Assembly (NCBI GenBank): GCA_028673005.1
Contig: CM054116.1
Location: forward strand, 147,743,173-147,807,172
Length of the DNA stretch: 64,000 nt
Direction: 5' to 3'
Origin: Tanypteryx hageni
Taxonomy: Eukaryota > Arthropoda > Insecta > Odonata > Petaluridae
The notes below the pieces were generated by a model. That model was not told the origin of the DNA. It saw nothing but the letters and a program-made list of their open reading frames with translations, and did no database searches. Both the position numbers and the translations under genes were made by a program. This document shows, in pieces, positions 1 through 11,200 of this stretch. The first letter of the stretch is position 1; each line of letters starts with the position of its first letter.

Positions 1-1681
1 TTCCGGAAGTTTCGAAGGAACATTTACGGTAATTAATCTCCATTTGCCAATTTTTGCACCGAGCGGATGAATTCCTAAAGGGACTGGTCGCCAACCTGAT
101 TTCTTACACTACACTATATGCATTTCTTTTATGCGACAAATATTGAAATCAGTCGTTGGCTGTTTTTTCCTACTCGCGATGACTTAGGTTAAATAAAGAG
201 AATTATTCATGGGTATTCTAATCTTGGCGCGTAATGTAACGAACTAATAGAAAGCGTTCCATCTTTTCGCAAAATCGAAACACGCTCCAATACCCAAAGA
301 CGATTTACCATAAAGAGGCGTAACCATGCGGAGTGGAACTCGAGGGCGAATGGAAGCACTTTGGGCGCCAAACGGTGAGCCGAGGAGAAATTTTCCAATC
401 GAAGGACCGACTAGACGCGAATAATCCATCCCGAGTATTGGAAGGGCGTGGCCATCCTACGAGTTAATCGTCCCGGGTCACGCAAAGCCTCTTGGATTTA
501 ATTGACGAGGCTCTTTCCGCACTCCTCGGGGAGACGGCCAAGATTACCTGTTCGCTCTGCAGATGGAGCGCAGTGTGCCACAGGGCGAAGGCTAACCGGT
601 GGAGAATGACCGTGTCCACGGGAAACACCTTGGACCTTTTCTTCATCGCCGGCAGCTGAGTCCACGTGCGGCGGATGAGGTGCGGCAGGCGAGATGCGGA
701 GACCGCTACGCACGAAGGATGCAGCCGCACCCGCTCTCGGATGCGGCAGAGGAAGGAGTTAGGGCCCCGGAGCGAGCATAGTGCACCTTATCGATCGGAG
801 TGGGCGTGCGGCGAAATGGAATCGGAGGAGCGGCCTCAAGAGCGCGAGTGCCCTCGCGCTCCTCTATTCTATAAATTCCTTCGAATCGATGGTCGACGGA
901 TTTTTCCGCCAAAATGAAGTTTCGATTAACTCTTCGCCGAAATAAAACAACCCATATTTCCCATCGGAGGAGAGAACGTTCGTAAAAATAGCAATCCAGT
1001 TGCATTTACGGCATCCAACTCGAATGAGTACTAAGAATCTTATAAATATATCGCCATAAAATTCTCCTAAATTGCCGACGACCTTATTTCCTCGCAAATG
1101 AATCGCACTCGCGCAAAGGTCGAACCAGGATTTTATGGCGGGTAAGTTCGTTTTATTTGTTCTGCCGCGTGAAAGCGTCGTCGTTGTTTTCCCAGTGCCA
1201 GGCATTTACGCATCGTGAACGTGATGGTAAGAATTCCGTGTTGGACTGTGTATGCCATGCGGATAGATTCACTCCCTTCTCTGCTTTCGCCTATATTTGA
1301 CTTTGAAGGAGTGCAATGACACTAAGCGGTTTAAACTGAAAGTACCCGAATACATATTGACGAAAAGGAACATATATGTATTATATCCTATATTCATGGA
1401 TTTGAGGTACTTAGGATCCACCTTTTTAACCCTTTTCTTAACCTGATCTACTTGTAGTAAATTATCAAATAGTTATTATATAAGCTCTATCGAGACATTA
1501 TTGTTTAAAAACAATGTAGGCCTTATGTAAGTATACATAATTTAATAAAATTCATTAGGTATTATTAAGTAGACGTGTATGATTTGAACTGTATGACGTC
1601 AGCAAGCCCTAAAAACTTTGAATTACTGCTACTTATTGCTAGCCTCATGCGGTCGTCCAGGTGATTGATTACCTGTTAGAT
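1..1681. other. Unique sequence with GC-rich patch, no gene recognised
   Basis: No convincing coding region, RNA gene or transposon is seen here. Roughly 440-860 is clearly richer in G+C and CpG than its surroundings, which would fit an old promoter or exon remnant, but no open frame there has recognisable protein content. From 1320 on the sequence is ordinary AT-rich spacer. Confidence 0.5.
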
Positions 1682-2228
1682 CAACGATTCCCAAACTGTG
1701 CGCCACGGCACACTAGGGCGCCGCTGTAGATTTTTTAGGGGTGCCGCGAAAAACATTGTTCAGTAAATAAATCTACGATATGCAATAATTTCTCTTCTAA
1801 AGAACTAGGATCTTTTGTGTTATCTGTACCCCAGTCTAGATATTTCGTTTCCCTCCCTCTGGTTTGGGTTGAGTGTTCGGGGGGGGGGGTAGAACGAATC
1901 CAACCCCCAACCACTCAGCCCAACCCGAAACAGAACGAATCCAACCACAAACCACTCAACCCAACCAGGGGGAGAGAGAAGAGAAGGAATCCAACCCATA
2001 ACCACTCAACCCAAGCCGGGGGGAGGGAAATGAAACGTGCAGATTGGAGGATAGATAACGCATTAGGTCCATAAATTGATTATGCAGTTGCATCAACAGA
2101 TAGAAGCGTGCTAATGTTTAAATAGCACCACCTAAAAACATAGCAAACATGTTACAAGGCTGGGGTTCCCAGAAATCCTGTTTATCTTGGAAAGTGTGCT
2201 GCGACTCAAAAAGGTTTGGGAGCCACTG
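1682..2228. mobile_element. hAT-type non-autonomous element (MITE)
   Basis: The left end reads CAACGATTCCCAAAC and the right end, read inward on the other strand, CAGTGGCTCCCAAACC, giving an imperfect terminal inverted repeat of the kind used by Charlie/ZBED-type hAT elements. Just inside the left end is the GC-rich hairpin-like GTGCGCCACGGCACAC, also typical of such MITEs. The flanking 8-mers TGTTAGAT (left) and TGGTAGAG (right) agree at six of eight positions, a plausible decayed target duplication. The interior holds a run of ten or so G and an impure tandem repeat at about 1890-2020. There is no transposase, so movement would need one supplied by a related element. Confidence 0.6.
1890..2020. 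repeat. Impure ~60-bp tandem repeat inside the MITE
   Basis: The phrase GAATCCAACC followed by ACCACTCAACCCAA recurs three times, separated by G-rich stretches, and the left flank carries the reverse form (GGTTTGGGTTGAGTG). It makes an open frame in one direction with no protein meaning. Confidence 0.6.
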
Positions 2229-3635
2229 TGGTAGAGTACACCGACACTTGGATTTTATTATTTTCATAATGAAGAAAGCTGACTTGCAAAGATAGGAGAG
2301 ACAAAAAAATCCTGGCATATACATAGCACTTTTTATCAACTTGGGACATTTTTCTACCATGAAAAGATACCAAAATAATTATCTTGATGATCTCGAGTTG
2401 ATTTGGAGGTTACTTTGCAGTGTAGAATTACATTTTCAACATTAAAATTGTCCATGTGAAATAATGATTAAATTTTCATTGCAATTCCCTTAACGTCTAT
2501 TTTGAATAACATAGAAAATTAATAAATGTTGTTACAGGTTCTAGCATTGCAAAGTCTTGGAAGCGCCTGTCTTACTCATTGATGCTATCCTGTTATGCAC
2601 AGCAAAAATTTAGATTGCATTTCTAGGCTTTTTAGCTCTGATGTCATGTTTAGCAAATGTCTCAGTTTGTTTTCCTGCAATTGTGCTGTTTTACTTTATT
2701 AAAAGGCAGAATTAATCATCTAAATGATAATTTTATCCCTTTCTTGAAGTTATAAATTTAATTTGTTTGTCTCAACAGTGACATCAGTCATTAAAGCCAA
2801 ATTTAAAACCAACACCTCATCTTCAAAATGCATACACACATTCATTGCCTCTTGAAGCCAGAAATCCATGATTTTCTCTCCCTAACTCTTATATGATCTG
2901 TAATGGCATAGCTTAAAAGATTATTTCGGATAAAGGACAACATTTGCAACAAAACGGACGCGGGACCACATAATTACGACTTCTAGTTTTGGAGACGAAA
3001 ATTCGAGAACCACGCAATCTTTCGATGCCGTTATACGCGTTTTCAGTAAAGAACACCTTTGAAATCTCAGTGGATTCCGTAGTATACTTTTCCTACTTGT
3101 TTGCATAAACGGGGACCCAAAAGCTATCACTTGCATAGGAGCTCCAAAACAGTAGTTACGCCAATGGATTAATAGCTGAAATTATATCCGCTTTTTTTCT
3201 AAAATTATGAAACAATGAATCGGCTGCTTCTAAAAATATTCATCCTGCCGTCTCTCCATCCTTGAACGGTTTTTTAAGGGCGTTTCTTTTTCAAAGTGAA
3301 CGCCTATCAGCTTCGGTTGGTCCGTCCGTGCGTGCGGATGCTCGCCCTCGGCATCCGCGGAATGGATTCACACGAAATTTGGCTCTTTCGGCAAAAGGAA
3401 AATTACATAAATGGTTCACATGAACCAACTGGTGACAAAAGATGAACTTTCCATCGTATATCGTAAAGTATTAGTCAAATCAAAAATATTCAAATAACAT
3501 TTGTAGAACTAGTTAAATAAAATATTTCTTGACGATAGATTTGTATCGAAGTACTAGCCATTTTCCAGCAAACCTAACATTGCTAACAAGAAAGGTCAAA
3601 CCGTTGAAAACGAAAACAGCCTGTAGAAACTGATA
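2229..3635. other. AT-rich spacer, nothing recognised
   Basis: No open frame with protein-like content, RNA gene or clear repeat boundary was found. A short motif near 2890-2955 (TTATATGATC followed by a TTTGCAACAAAA stretch) resembles 56145-56210, so part of it may be an unclassified old repeat. Confidence 0.4.
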
Positions 3636-3644
3636 TGAGGAGGA

Positions 3645-4664
3645 GGAGGCTTTTTACAACGCCTCTCATCCCACCCCACGCTTTCCTTCACCCACCACTT
3701 CTCTGCCTCCAACATCACCTTCCTGGATGTCGATCTCTCCATCCGGGAAAACAAAATCCACACCAGCGTGCACCTCAAGCCTTCCAACCGCCTTCAATAT
3801 CTCCAGTTCAACAGCTGCCATCCCCTCCACACCAAAACCTCTATTCCCTATGCCCTAGCCCGACGAGGGCGGAGAATTTGCTCGGACAGAGATTCCCTGT
3901 CCGAGTACTGCTCCACCCTCGAACATGCCTTCTTACAGCGCGGATACCCGCCGGATCTGATCCGAGACCAAATCCGGCGGGCAGTCGCACCCGCCACCCC
4001 TAACTCCCACCTCAATACCCACACCACCACCGATTCCACCCTCCAACTCACCCTAACCACCCTGTATTTCCCCGGCATCCACGACATTCTGAAAAACATC
4101 CTGAAAGCCGCCCACCTTATCCTCTCATCCTCCCCTCACCACATCCCATTTCCCAGACCACCGATGCTCTCCTTCCGCCGTCCCCCTAATCTGGCAAATA
4201 TTCTATGGAAGAAAGAACCCCCAGCACCCACGCCTTTACACCCTGCCGGATCTTACCCCTGCGGAAGACCCCGATGTCTAACATGCCCAATAAACCCCCC
4301 CTGCAACTCCTTCTCCAGTCCCACAACCAACATCACCTACCCCATAACTTCCACCACCAACTGCACCACCCGCAATATCATTTACCTCTTGAGATGCACC
4401 CAATGTCCCGCCTTTTATGTTGGCCTCACCAGCAATCCCCTCAACATCCGCATGAATGGCCACCGCAACAGCGTCATTCTCAAACGACCGCTGCCGGTGG
4501 CCGTTCATGCGAACAAACATAATTTAAAGTTCAACAACTGCTTCACAGTGAGAGTCATTCGCGCTCTCCCCGACAATGCTTCGGCTCCCCAACTCCGTCA
4601 GTGGGAGCTTTCGCATATCCATCTCCTAAACTCCTTCACTCCCCCAGGCCTCAACCTTCGATAG
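3645..4664 (+). pseudogene. Penelope-like RT C-terminus plus GIY-YIG endonuclease
   Basis: The fragment is about 340 codons and open throughout, entering from a 5' truncation so it has no natural start codon. In order it has an RT C-terminal segment (about residues 1-40, TFLDVDLS), a basic stretch containing GRRICSDRDSLSEYC, a low-complexity Pro/Ser/Thr region, the Cys-rich linker and the GIY-YIG domain in the last 100 residues. In Penelope elements the GIY-YIG domain nicks the target so the RT can prime from it. Without the RT palm this copy cannot retrotranspose. No frameshift is needed to read it, so the copy is fairly young. Confidence 0.8.
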
Positions 4665-4803
4665 CTTTTCACACCCTTTCTGCCTTCTTCCAACACCCTA
4701 CCCATCCCCAACCCCCTCCGTTTCCTCCAATCCTCGACCTTTCCGCACTACCCTTCCACCCCCATGCCTCCACCCAGTGTCACCGCCATCAGTTCTCTCT
4801 CTG

Positions 4804-4850
4804 TAGCTGAAGAAGGAGTAGTTCCGAAAGCTTTACGTTTGTGATGTTTC
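4804..4850 (+). ncRNA. Weak hammerhead-like core after Penelope copy 1
   Basis: CTGAAGA, a short stem (GGA / TCC around a GTAGT loop) and GAAA follow the coding region in the order of a hammerhead ribozyme, as known for terminal repeats of Penelope-like elements. There is one extra base before stem II and I could not find a convincing stem I, so this may be a decayed or non-functional motif. Confidence 0.3.
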
Positions 4851-5030
4851 TGTGTTTTTGTGTTATTTTACGTGTGTAGCTTCGACATCCCCGGGGCCTC
4901 GCCAACCTGAAGTCGTCTGATTGGTGAGTGCTCACTGGGTTTCCTCATCCCAACACCTTGTTGACATCCATATATTCATTTTACCTTTCCTTTTCCGTAA
5001 GTTGTTATATATATATATATTTGTTTATTT

Positions 5031-5746
5031 ATTTAATAAGATCAAAACAGCACTCAGGCCTATTACATTGAACATTACAACCAATAAATAATAAATGCAT
5101 ATAAAAATATATAAAAACAGTCAAATAAAACAATAAGGAACTCAAGGATATACATCAGTATGAGGATCTTGCTTCAGAGTTTGGTTATTTAAGTTTTGGA
5201 GGCGGAAAATTAAGGAGCGTTTTGTGGTTGAGAGCCGAGGGGTGTGGCAGTGGAATAAATCATGTAATCTGGTACTTCTAGAGGGAATACGGAGGGAGTA
5301 ACTGGAGAGAAGTTCGGGAGTTCTATATTTTCCATTTACAATGTTACGAAAAAACTTTAGGTCGATTGCCAGTCTACGATCGGTCAGAGGTAGTAAACCT
5401 AGAGTGTGGAGAATGTGGGAAGAGGACGCATTGCGAAGAGAAGGAACTCGCTGGCGGATAATGTGATGGGAGAAATTTAGGGGCCTTTCTAGGTGATTGA
5501 GATTAGATTGGGAAGCTGAGGACCGAATGGGTGAGCAGTAATCTAAAATTGGGAGAACACAGCTGACAAAGAATGTGCGTAGAGAGAGAACATTCGTAAT
5601 TTCAGCGAAAAGATAGATAAGGCCCAGCATAGACATGGCACGAGAAGTGACGCTCCTAATATGGGTAACAAATAGTAGTTTCTGGTCAAAGATTACACCA
5701 AGATCCTTTTGTGTTGTAACTAAGGGGATTGTAATGTCAAGAATTT

Positions 5747-5755
<9 letters not shown>
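5031..5755 (-). pseudogene. LINE reverse transcriptase C-terminus (5'-truncated)
   Basis: On the minus strand the frame encodes the thumb and C-terminal part of a non-LTR retrotransposon RT: KDLGVIFDQKL, then FVSCVLPILDYCSPI, and a final segment with PRLSTTKRSL. The catalytic palm is absent because the copy is 5' truncated at the long TA microsatellite. The 3' tail is a short AATAAATAAA-type repeat at about 5030. The C-terminal segment matches the fragment at 23200-23400, so the two are the same LINE family, probably of the I/Jockey group; I cannot fix the clade. Confidence 0.7.

Positions 5756-5812
<57 letters not shown>
5753..5812. repeat. TA dinucleotide microsatellite
   Basis: About 30 units of TA separate two oppositely truncated retroelements. 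Frames reading through it give repeated Tyr-Ile, which has no coding meaning. Confidence 0.95.
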
Positions 5813-5815
<3 letters not shown>

Positions 5816-6755
5816 TCATAGGTAGTCTGTCCGTAGACAGGTTCGTGATTATTCTTGGTTAAACCTGGTTCTCCATATATTCCTATTTTCGGCTGTCCTC
5901 TTCATATCTTGATACCCCTTTCCCTTTCAAATCGTCTATGAGCTGAAACCTTTTCCTACCTCTTTCCCATTTCCCAACTAGTTTTCCTTCTAACAAATCT
6001 TTAATCATACTTTCTCTCCTCAAGTATTGTCCAACCCAGTTAGCCTTCCTCTTTCTGATAGTCTGTATAATCATTCGCTTCTCTAATCCTCTTCGTAGCA
6101 CTTCATCGTTTGTCATCCTATCTGTCCATTTTATCTTCAACATTCTCCTCCAAGTCCACATTTCAAAGCTTTCCAAGTATTTGATGTCATTTTTCCTTAG
6201 CGTCCATGTATCTGCCCCATACAATGCTATACTCCATAAGTAGCATTTTATCAACTTCTTGCGGATATCTTCCCTTATATTCCCTGTAAGTAGTTGTTTC
6301 ATTCTCCTGAAAGCCGCTTTTGCTTTTCCTATTCTAGTTCTGATCTCATCCGTACATTTTGCTTCTCGTGTTATGATGTTTCCAAGGTATTTATATTCTG
6401 AAACTTGTTCTAAAGGCTTTCTCCCAATACTTATGTTCAGATTCTCTTCTTTACCTGATATTCGAATGACCTTGGATTTTTCAGTATTTATTTCCATACA
6501 GTATTTTCTACCTGTTATCACTAGTCTATTTATCATTTTCTGTAGGTCCTCTTCCTTTCTTGCTAGAAGTACTTGATCATCTGCGTATTTACTGTTCTTA
6601 TAATCCTTCCTCCAATTTTGAAATCCCCTGTGCCTTCTAAAGGTTCTTGCATTAGACTTTCTCCATATATAATGAATAGGGTTGGCGATAGGCAGCAGCC
6701 TTGTCTTACTCCTCTACCGATATTTATTCCGCAGGTGTCCACATTCTCTCTCTCT
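5813..6755 (-). pseudogene. RTE-like LINE, 5'-truncated (copy 1)
   Basis: The minus strand encodes the second half of an endonuclease-reverse transcriptase of the RTE-like type common in insects: ENVDTCGINI, RQGCCLSPTLF (RT motif before the catalytic Asp pair), then, after a frame break, the C-terminal region with KYLGNIITREAKCTDEI and IKWTDRMTNDEVL. A one-base deletion near 6595 shifts the frame exactly at the codons for YADD. The 3' end is the same ATGATGA-type tail seen in copies 2 and 3. Truncation lies at the CT/TA repeat near 6745. It is about as close to copy 2 as members of one subfamily would be. Confidence 0.8.
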
Positions 6756-6772
6756 CTCTCTATATATATACT
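6740..6772. repeat. CT then TA microsatellite at the RTE/CR1 boundary
   Basis: A short TCTCTC run passes into TATATA between the truncated RTE copy and the start of the CR1-like element. It obscures any target-site duplication of either. Confidence 0.85.
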
Positions 6773-6853
6773 CACTTACTTACTAATGCTCAGAGGTGAC
6801 TGACGTGTTTTACGGTCGCTCCGCTCTTCTCAACTTGCACTCTCCCCGCTGCG

Positions 6854-7606
6854 ATGGCCCCGAAAAACAACCCCGCGAAATGGGACTTGGAGACGGACAA
6901 TGGTGATATCCGCTCAATGAATGAGACGGTGATGTCCTCTGTTTCATCATTTAAAGAGGAACTAAAGGTGGTGAAGGACCAAGAGGGCTCCAAAAAGAGG
7001 GAATCACTAATATCGCTTGAGGAACGGTTCGATGCCTTTCACCAAAAAGTTCTTGGCGATATGAAGGTCATTTTGAGACGTCTAGATGATCTCAGCAGTC
7101 GGCAGGAGGACTTCGACAACCGACTTGATGCCCTTGAGCAATACTCAAGACGTACGTGCCTCCTGATCCATGGCATCCAGGAGAACGAGCGCGAAGACTG
7201 CTTACAAATCGCCGGTGAGTTTTTCAAAATCCGCCTAAAAACGGAAGTTTCTCCTACTATGCTCTCCCGCGCACATCGTATCGGGCCGCCTAGAAGAAAC
7301 TCAGATTTTCCCCGACCTATCATCGTGCGCTTCCTGTCCTACCAAGATAGAGAGAATGTATGGCGTAAAAAACGGGAGCTGAAGGGATCCTCGTTTCTTG
7401 TCACCGAGTCCCTCACACAAAAACGGAAAAGTCTCCTTCTTTCCGCCAAGGAAATCGCCGGCCAAAGATCTGTTTGGACCCAAGACGGGAAAATTATAGC
7501 TTTATCCCAGAATGGTACTCGTTTCCATATCACTAACGAGAAGGAGCTACAGAACCTGCAGCGGGAATTTTCAAAACCTAATTTAAGGAGTGAACGCCGT
7601 AGTTAG
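6854..7606 (+). CDS. LINE ORF1 protein, RNA-binding chaperone-like
   Basis: The 250-residue product has the layout of an L1/CR1-type ORF1 protein, which coats the element RNA in a ribonucleoprotein. An N-terminal acidic/Ser-rich stretch (1-45) leads into a predicted coiled coil (about 45-95; heptad pattern in LEERFDAFHQKVLGDMKVIL and RLDDLSSRQEDFDNRL), then LEQYSRRTCLLIHGI opens an RRM-like domain (about 97-200) with the family phrase SRAHRIGPP and PRPIIVRFLSYQDRENVW, and a basic C-terminal tail. The start is the first ATG of the frame, 70 bases into the element. It is open and in the same strand as ORF2. Zn knuckles are absent. Confidence 0.85.
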   Translation: MAPKNNPAKWDLETDNGDIRSMNETVMSSVSSFKEELKVVKDQEGSKKRESLISLEERFDAFHQKVLGDMKVILRRLDDLSSRQEDFDNRLDALEQYSRRTCLLIHGIQENEREDCLQIAGEFFKIRLKTEVSPTMLSRAHRIGPPRRNSDFPRPIIVRFLSYQDRENVWRKKRELKGSSFLVTESLTQKRKSLLLSAKEIAGQRSVWTQDGKIIALSQNGTRFHITNEKELQNLQREFSKPNLRSERRS

Positions 7607-8281
7607 TATTCTTCTTGAGTAAGACTTTGTGCACCATTCTGACGATACTGTTTAAAGTTGAATACACGTAGTAATAATATTTATTTTCATTACCAATCCG
7701 AGTGCCTATAAAACATTAATTCTCCTTCCACGAGTCGCGCGTCCTTATTTCCTGAGATCCTGTAGTATCTGAACTCCTCGATTCCCAACGCATCCTGAGG
7801 TTTCTGCATCCCTGTTCCTGCACTCCCGGTGTTCCTGTTTCCTGACCGAAGAAAGAAGTTTCCCCCGTCGTGCTCCCTTCCCCCTCGCCTGTGTTAAAAG
7901 TCTGTGTCCCTTCACTTTCAGTGTACCCAAATAGCTCGCTCCTCACATAGTAATAGTGCTCCCAATAGTGTTTTTTCTTTCCCTCTCTCGCCCATTTCCC
8001 TAAGCTCCCAAGTGCAGTGTGTGTGCTCCTTTCAGTGTAGTGCTTGCGTCATGCAAAGTGTAGTGCTTGTGTTTCCTTCAGTTTAGTGCTTGTGTCTCCT
8101 CAAAGTGTAGTTGTACTTGCTATCCTATAAATTGCCTTTTTCGCACATATTTTTATTAATTATCTGGCTTATACGCATCCTCCTGCTCTGCACCTTTGAT
8201 TACTTCCTGACCATAAAAACTCTTTTAGTTCTTTTTTATCCTATCCTTTTTCCTTTTCCTCAACTTCCTACTATAACTGAG
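7607..8281 (+). other. Inter-ORF spacer of the CR1-like LINE
   Basis: About 675 bases of pyrimidine-rich sequence separate the two ORFs. The frame of ORF2 is open from 8111 but lacks an ATG before 8282; that upstream stretch would encode a hydrophobic segment unlike any LINE domain, so I treat it as leader. How ORF2 is translated (reinitiation or a separate mRNA) cannot be seen. Confidence 0.55.
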
Positions 8282-11200
8282 ATGCCCTCTTCCCGAGAAT
8301 TCTTGCCTATTAACCGAACGCTTACACCTATCGTATCCTCACAGCACGACACATCCCAACCGCCCCCGCCTTTTTCCTTAAACCCAAAAGCATCTGAATT
8401 TTTCCCTTCACAAACTCCCCTCCCTTGCTCTCCCGCTAAGTGTCTCAACTTTCACGATTGTCCTTCTCTACCTGTTTCTCTCATTTCATCCTCTCCCTCC
8501 CCCAACTCTTCTCTATTGACCTCCCGAGGACACCTGCTTAACCCACATGCCCCCGAGTTCTGTCTCCCTCGCCACATTACTCTCTCCCCCCTTAACCCTG
8601 AAGCTTCTGAATTTGTCTCAACTACCTCACTCACCACCTGCCGCGACGCCTACAACTCAAATCCCATGAACCCAACACAGGTCCGACCCGTGACACGAAT
8701 TTCCAGGTATCATATCGACACTCAATCTCTCCTTTCCAACGAACTTAAACCACATCCTCGCTCACTAAAAATTATCTATATCAACGCCCAAAGCATTCAG
8801 GCTCACTTGGACGAACTTCGTTTAATTTTATCTAAGACAAATATTCATATCATTGCCGTGGCTGAGACTTGGCTTAAACCTGAAACTGACTCCTCGCACG
8901 TAGAAATTCCTGGCTTCAAGCTTTTTCGAAATGACCGCTTAGGCAAAGGTGGTGGTGGTGTAGGAATTTACGCCAGAAATGACATTCAATGTAATATCCT
9001 CGCTCATAGTGAACCTAAGTACTCTAAACGTCCCGAATTCCTTCTACTTGACGCGCGAGTTAACTCCGTAAAAATCCTCATAGGAATCGTTTATCGACCA
9101 CCTAAAATAGGACACCTCTCCGATATAGAAGAAACTCTATCCAAACACATTCAAGACTTTCAACATTTAATAATCACTGGTGATTTTAATGCTAATTTAC
9201 TCGTACCCAACCATGAAAGTAACTTTCTCTTACAGTCTTTCGAGTCCCTAGGGCTAAACGTCCTGCCACTCCAGCCAACGAATCATACGGCAACCTCCGC
9301 CACTTGGATTGATCTTGCGATTACGGCAAATCCCGAGAAAATAATTAAATACGGACAATTAGCAGCTCCCGGTATCTCTTCGCACGATATGATTTATATT
9401 GCATACTCCCTACGTTGTCAAAAACTTAAGCAGAAATTCATAAAGGTTCGCGACTATAAATCTATTAATGAATCACTATTAACATCAGAGGCGGCGCTCC
9501 TACCCTGGCATTTAATCGAGCACCTAGAAGACATAGACGATAAAGTTCAGACTTTTAATTTATATATGTCTCAGCTACTTGAAAAGTTTGCCCCTCCCAG
9601 AATCATTCGGGTCTCAAAGCCACATGCTGCATGGCTAACTCCAGAAATAAAATCGATTATGTCCCGCCGTGACAGAATTTATCGTGATTTTAAGAAATCT
9701 AAGGATCCTGATTTACTATCGCGGTATAAATCATTGCGAAATAAAACAAAACAACTTATACGCAACGCTAAAATTAAATATGTACACGATTCAACCAACT
9801 CTGCACGAACACAGTCCTCGATATGGAAAAAATTACGGAACTTGGGTGTTGGTAAAAATAAAGATATGCAACTTCTACCAAACCTGTCCCTTGACGAGCT
9901 TAACGCTCATTTCACTAAACCTCCCACGACCGTAGATGTAGGCCTAAAATCTGAAACTATTGAACGTATCCGTAGCCTCAAACCCAATCACACCTCAAAT
10001 ACAATCTTTGAATTTACACCACTCACACAACCACAGGTAGCTAAATCACTTCGTGCAATTAAGTCAACTGCAATAGGAGATGACGGCGTATCTATAATAC
10101 TAATAAATAAATTAATTCCTATCATTCTCCCCATTATCACTCATATCTTTAACTGGTCTATTCTTCAATCTAAATACCCTACTTCATGGAAATCAGCTCT
10201 TGTCCGTCCTATCCCCAAGAAAAACAATTCTCACGAAAACGCTGATTTCAGACCAATTAGTCTCTTGCCTGTTCTCTCCAAGGCGTTTGAAAGACTTGCA
10301 CATGAGCAAATAACTCATTTCCTTTCAAAAAATAATCTCATTGACCCGTTCCAATCTGGTTTTCGTAAATCGCATAGCACAGCTACCGCACTATTGAAAG
10401 TAACGGACGACGTTCGCAAAGCAATGGATCAGAGAAAAATCACCATTCTAACACTATTGGATTTCAGTAAAGCCTTCGACTCCATCGACAAAGACATCCT
10501 ACTATGCAAACTTGAACTTTTGCACTTCTCACTCGCTTCTCGAAACTGGTTTCGCTCATATCTAAATGGCCGCTCTCAAAAGGTTATTACTCATGATTTA
10601 TCATCTCGTCCCTTAAATGTAAATAGAGGCGTTCCGCAAGGTTCTATTCTTGGCCCCCTGCTATTCTCTCTGTACATTAATGATATCTCAAATGCCCTCA
10701 CTCACTGTAATTATCACCTATATGCTGACGATCTCCAAATCTACTATCACTCTCGCGTACCTGAATTTCCCGATGCTGTCGCTAAAATCAACTCTGATCT
10801 AGCTTTTCTCTCTCTTTGGAGCACAAATAACTTTCTGAAGATCAACCCCGCAAAAAGTCAATCTATTATTATCGGTTACCCCAAACTATTGGCTTCCATA
10901 GATCATAGCGAATCTCCTCTTCTATCGCTTGAGGGGTCCACATTGCATTTTAAAAAATCAGTAGTCAACCTCGGTGTCATAGTAGATGAAACTCTATCTT
11001 GGGCTCCTAATACCAATAAAATCTGTAGTACCATCAACTCCTCCTTGCACTCTCTCAAAAAACTCAAAAACTTATTACCTAATTCCTTACGTAAACTCTT
11101 AGTGACCACACTCCTATTTCCTCACTTTGACTATTGTGATGTTGTTTATAATGATCTCTCCTGTGAATTGGCATTAAAACTTCAACGCACACAAAACTCC

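Larger units (their letters stand above)
3640..4990 (+). mobile_element. 5'-truncated Penelope-like element (copy 1)
   Basis: This is the 3' part of a Penelope-like retroelement. The open frame runs to the stop at 4662-4664 and encodes the end of the reverse transcriptase (FLDVDLSIRENKI, a motif just after the catalytic core), then a Cys-rich linker (CGRPRCLTCP) and a GIY-YIG endonuclease (IIYLLRCTQCPAFYVGLT, then an R and H further on). The RT fingers and YADD region are missing, as in most insertions of this class. The body is markedly more GC- and C-rich than the neighbourhood, which suggests recent arrival or a different codon bias. After the stop comes a pyrimidine-rich tail, a weak hammerhead-like core near 4806, and a short TA repeat. 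Confidence 0.8.

Noticed and set aside
864..1205. Minus-strand frame starting MPGTGKTTTT, resembling a Walker A motif
   Set aside because: No Walker B or other NTPase motif, short frame, and the rest of the peptide has no domain character; chance match.
5635..5862. Frame with a long Tyr-Ile repeat
   Set aside because: It is only the TA microsatellite translated.
8111..8281. N-terminal hydrophobic extension of the LINE ORF2
   Set aside because: No ATG upstream of 8282 in this frame; the extension does not resemble any LINE domain.
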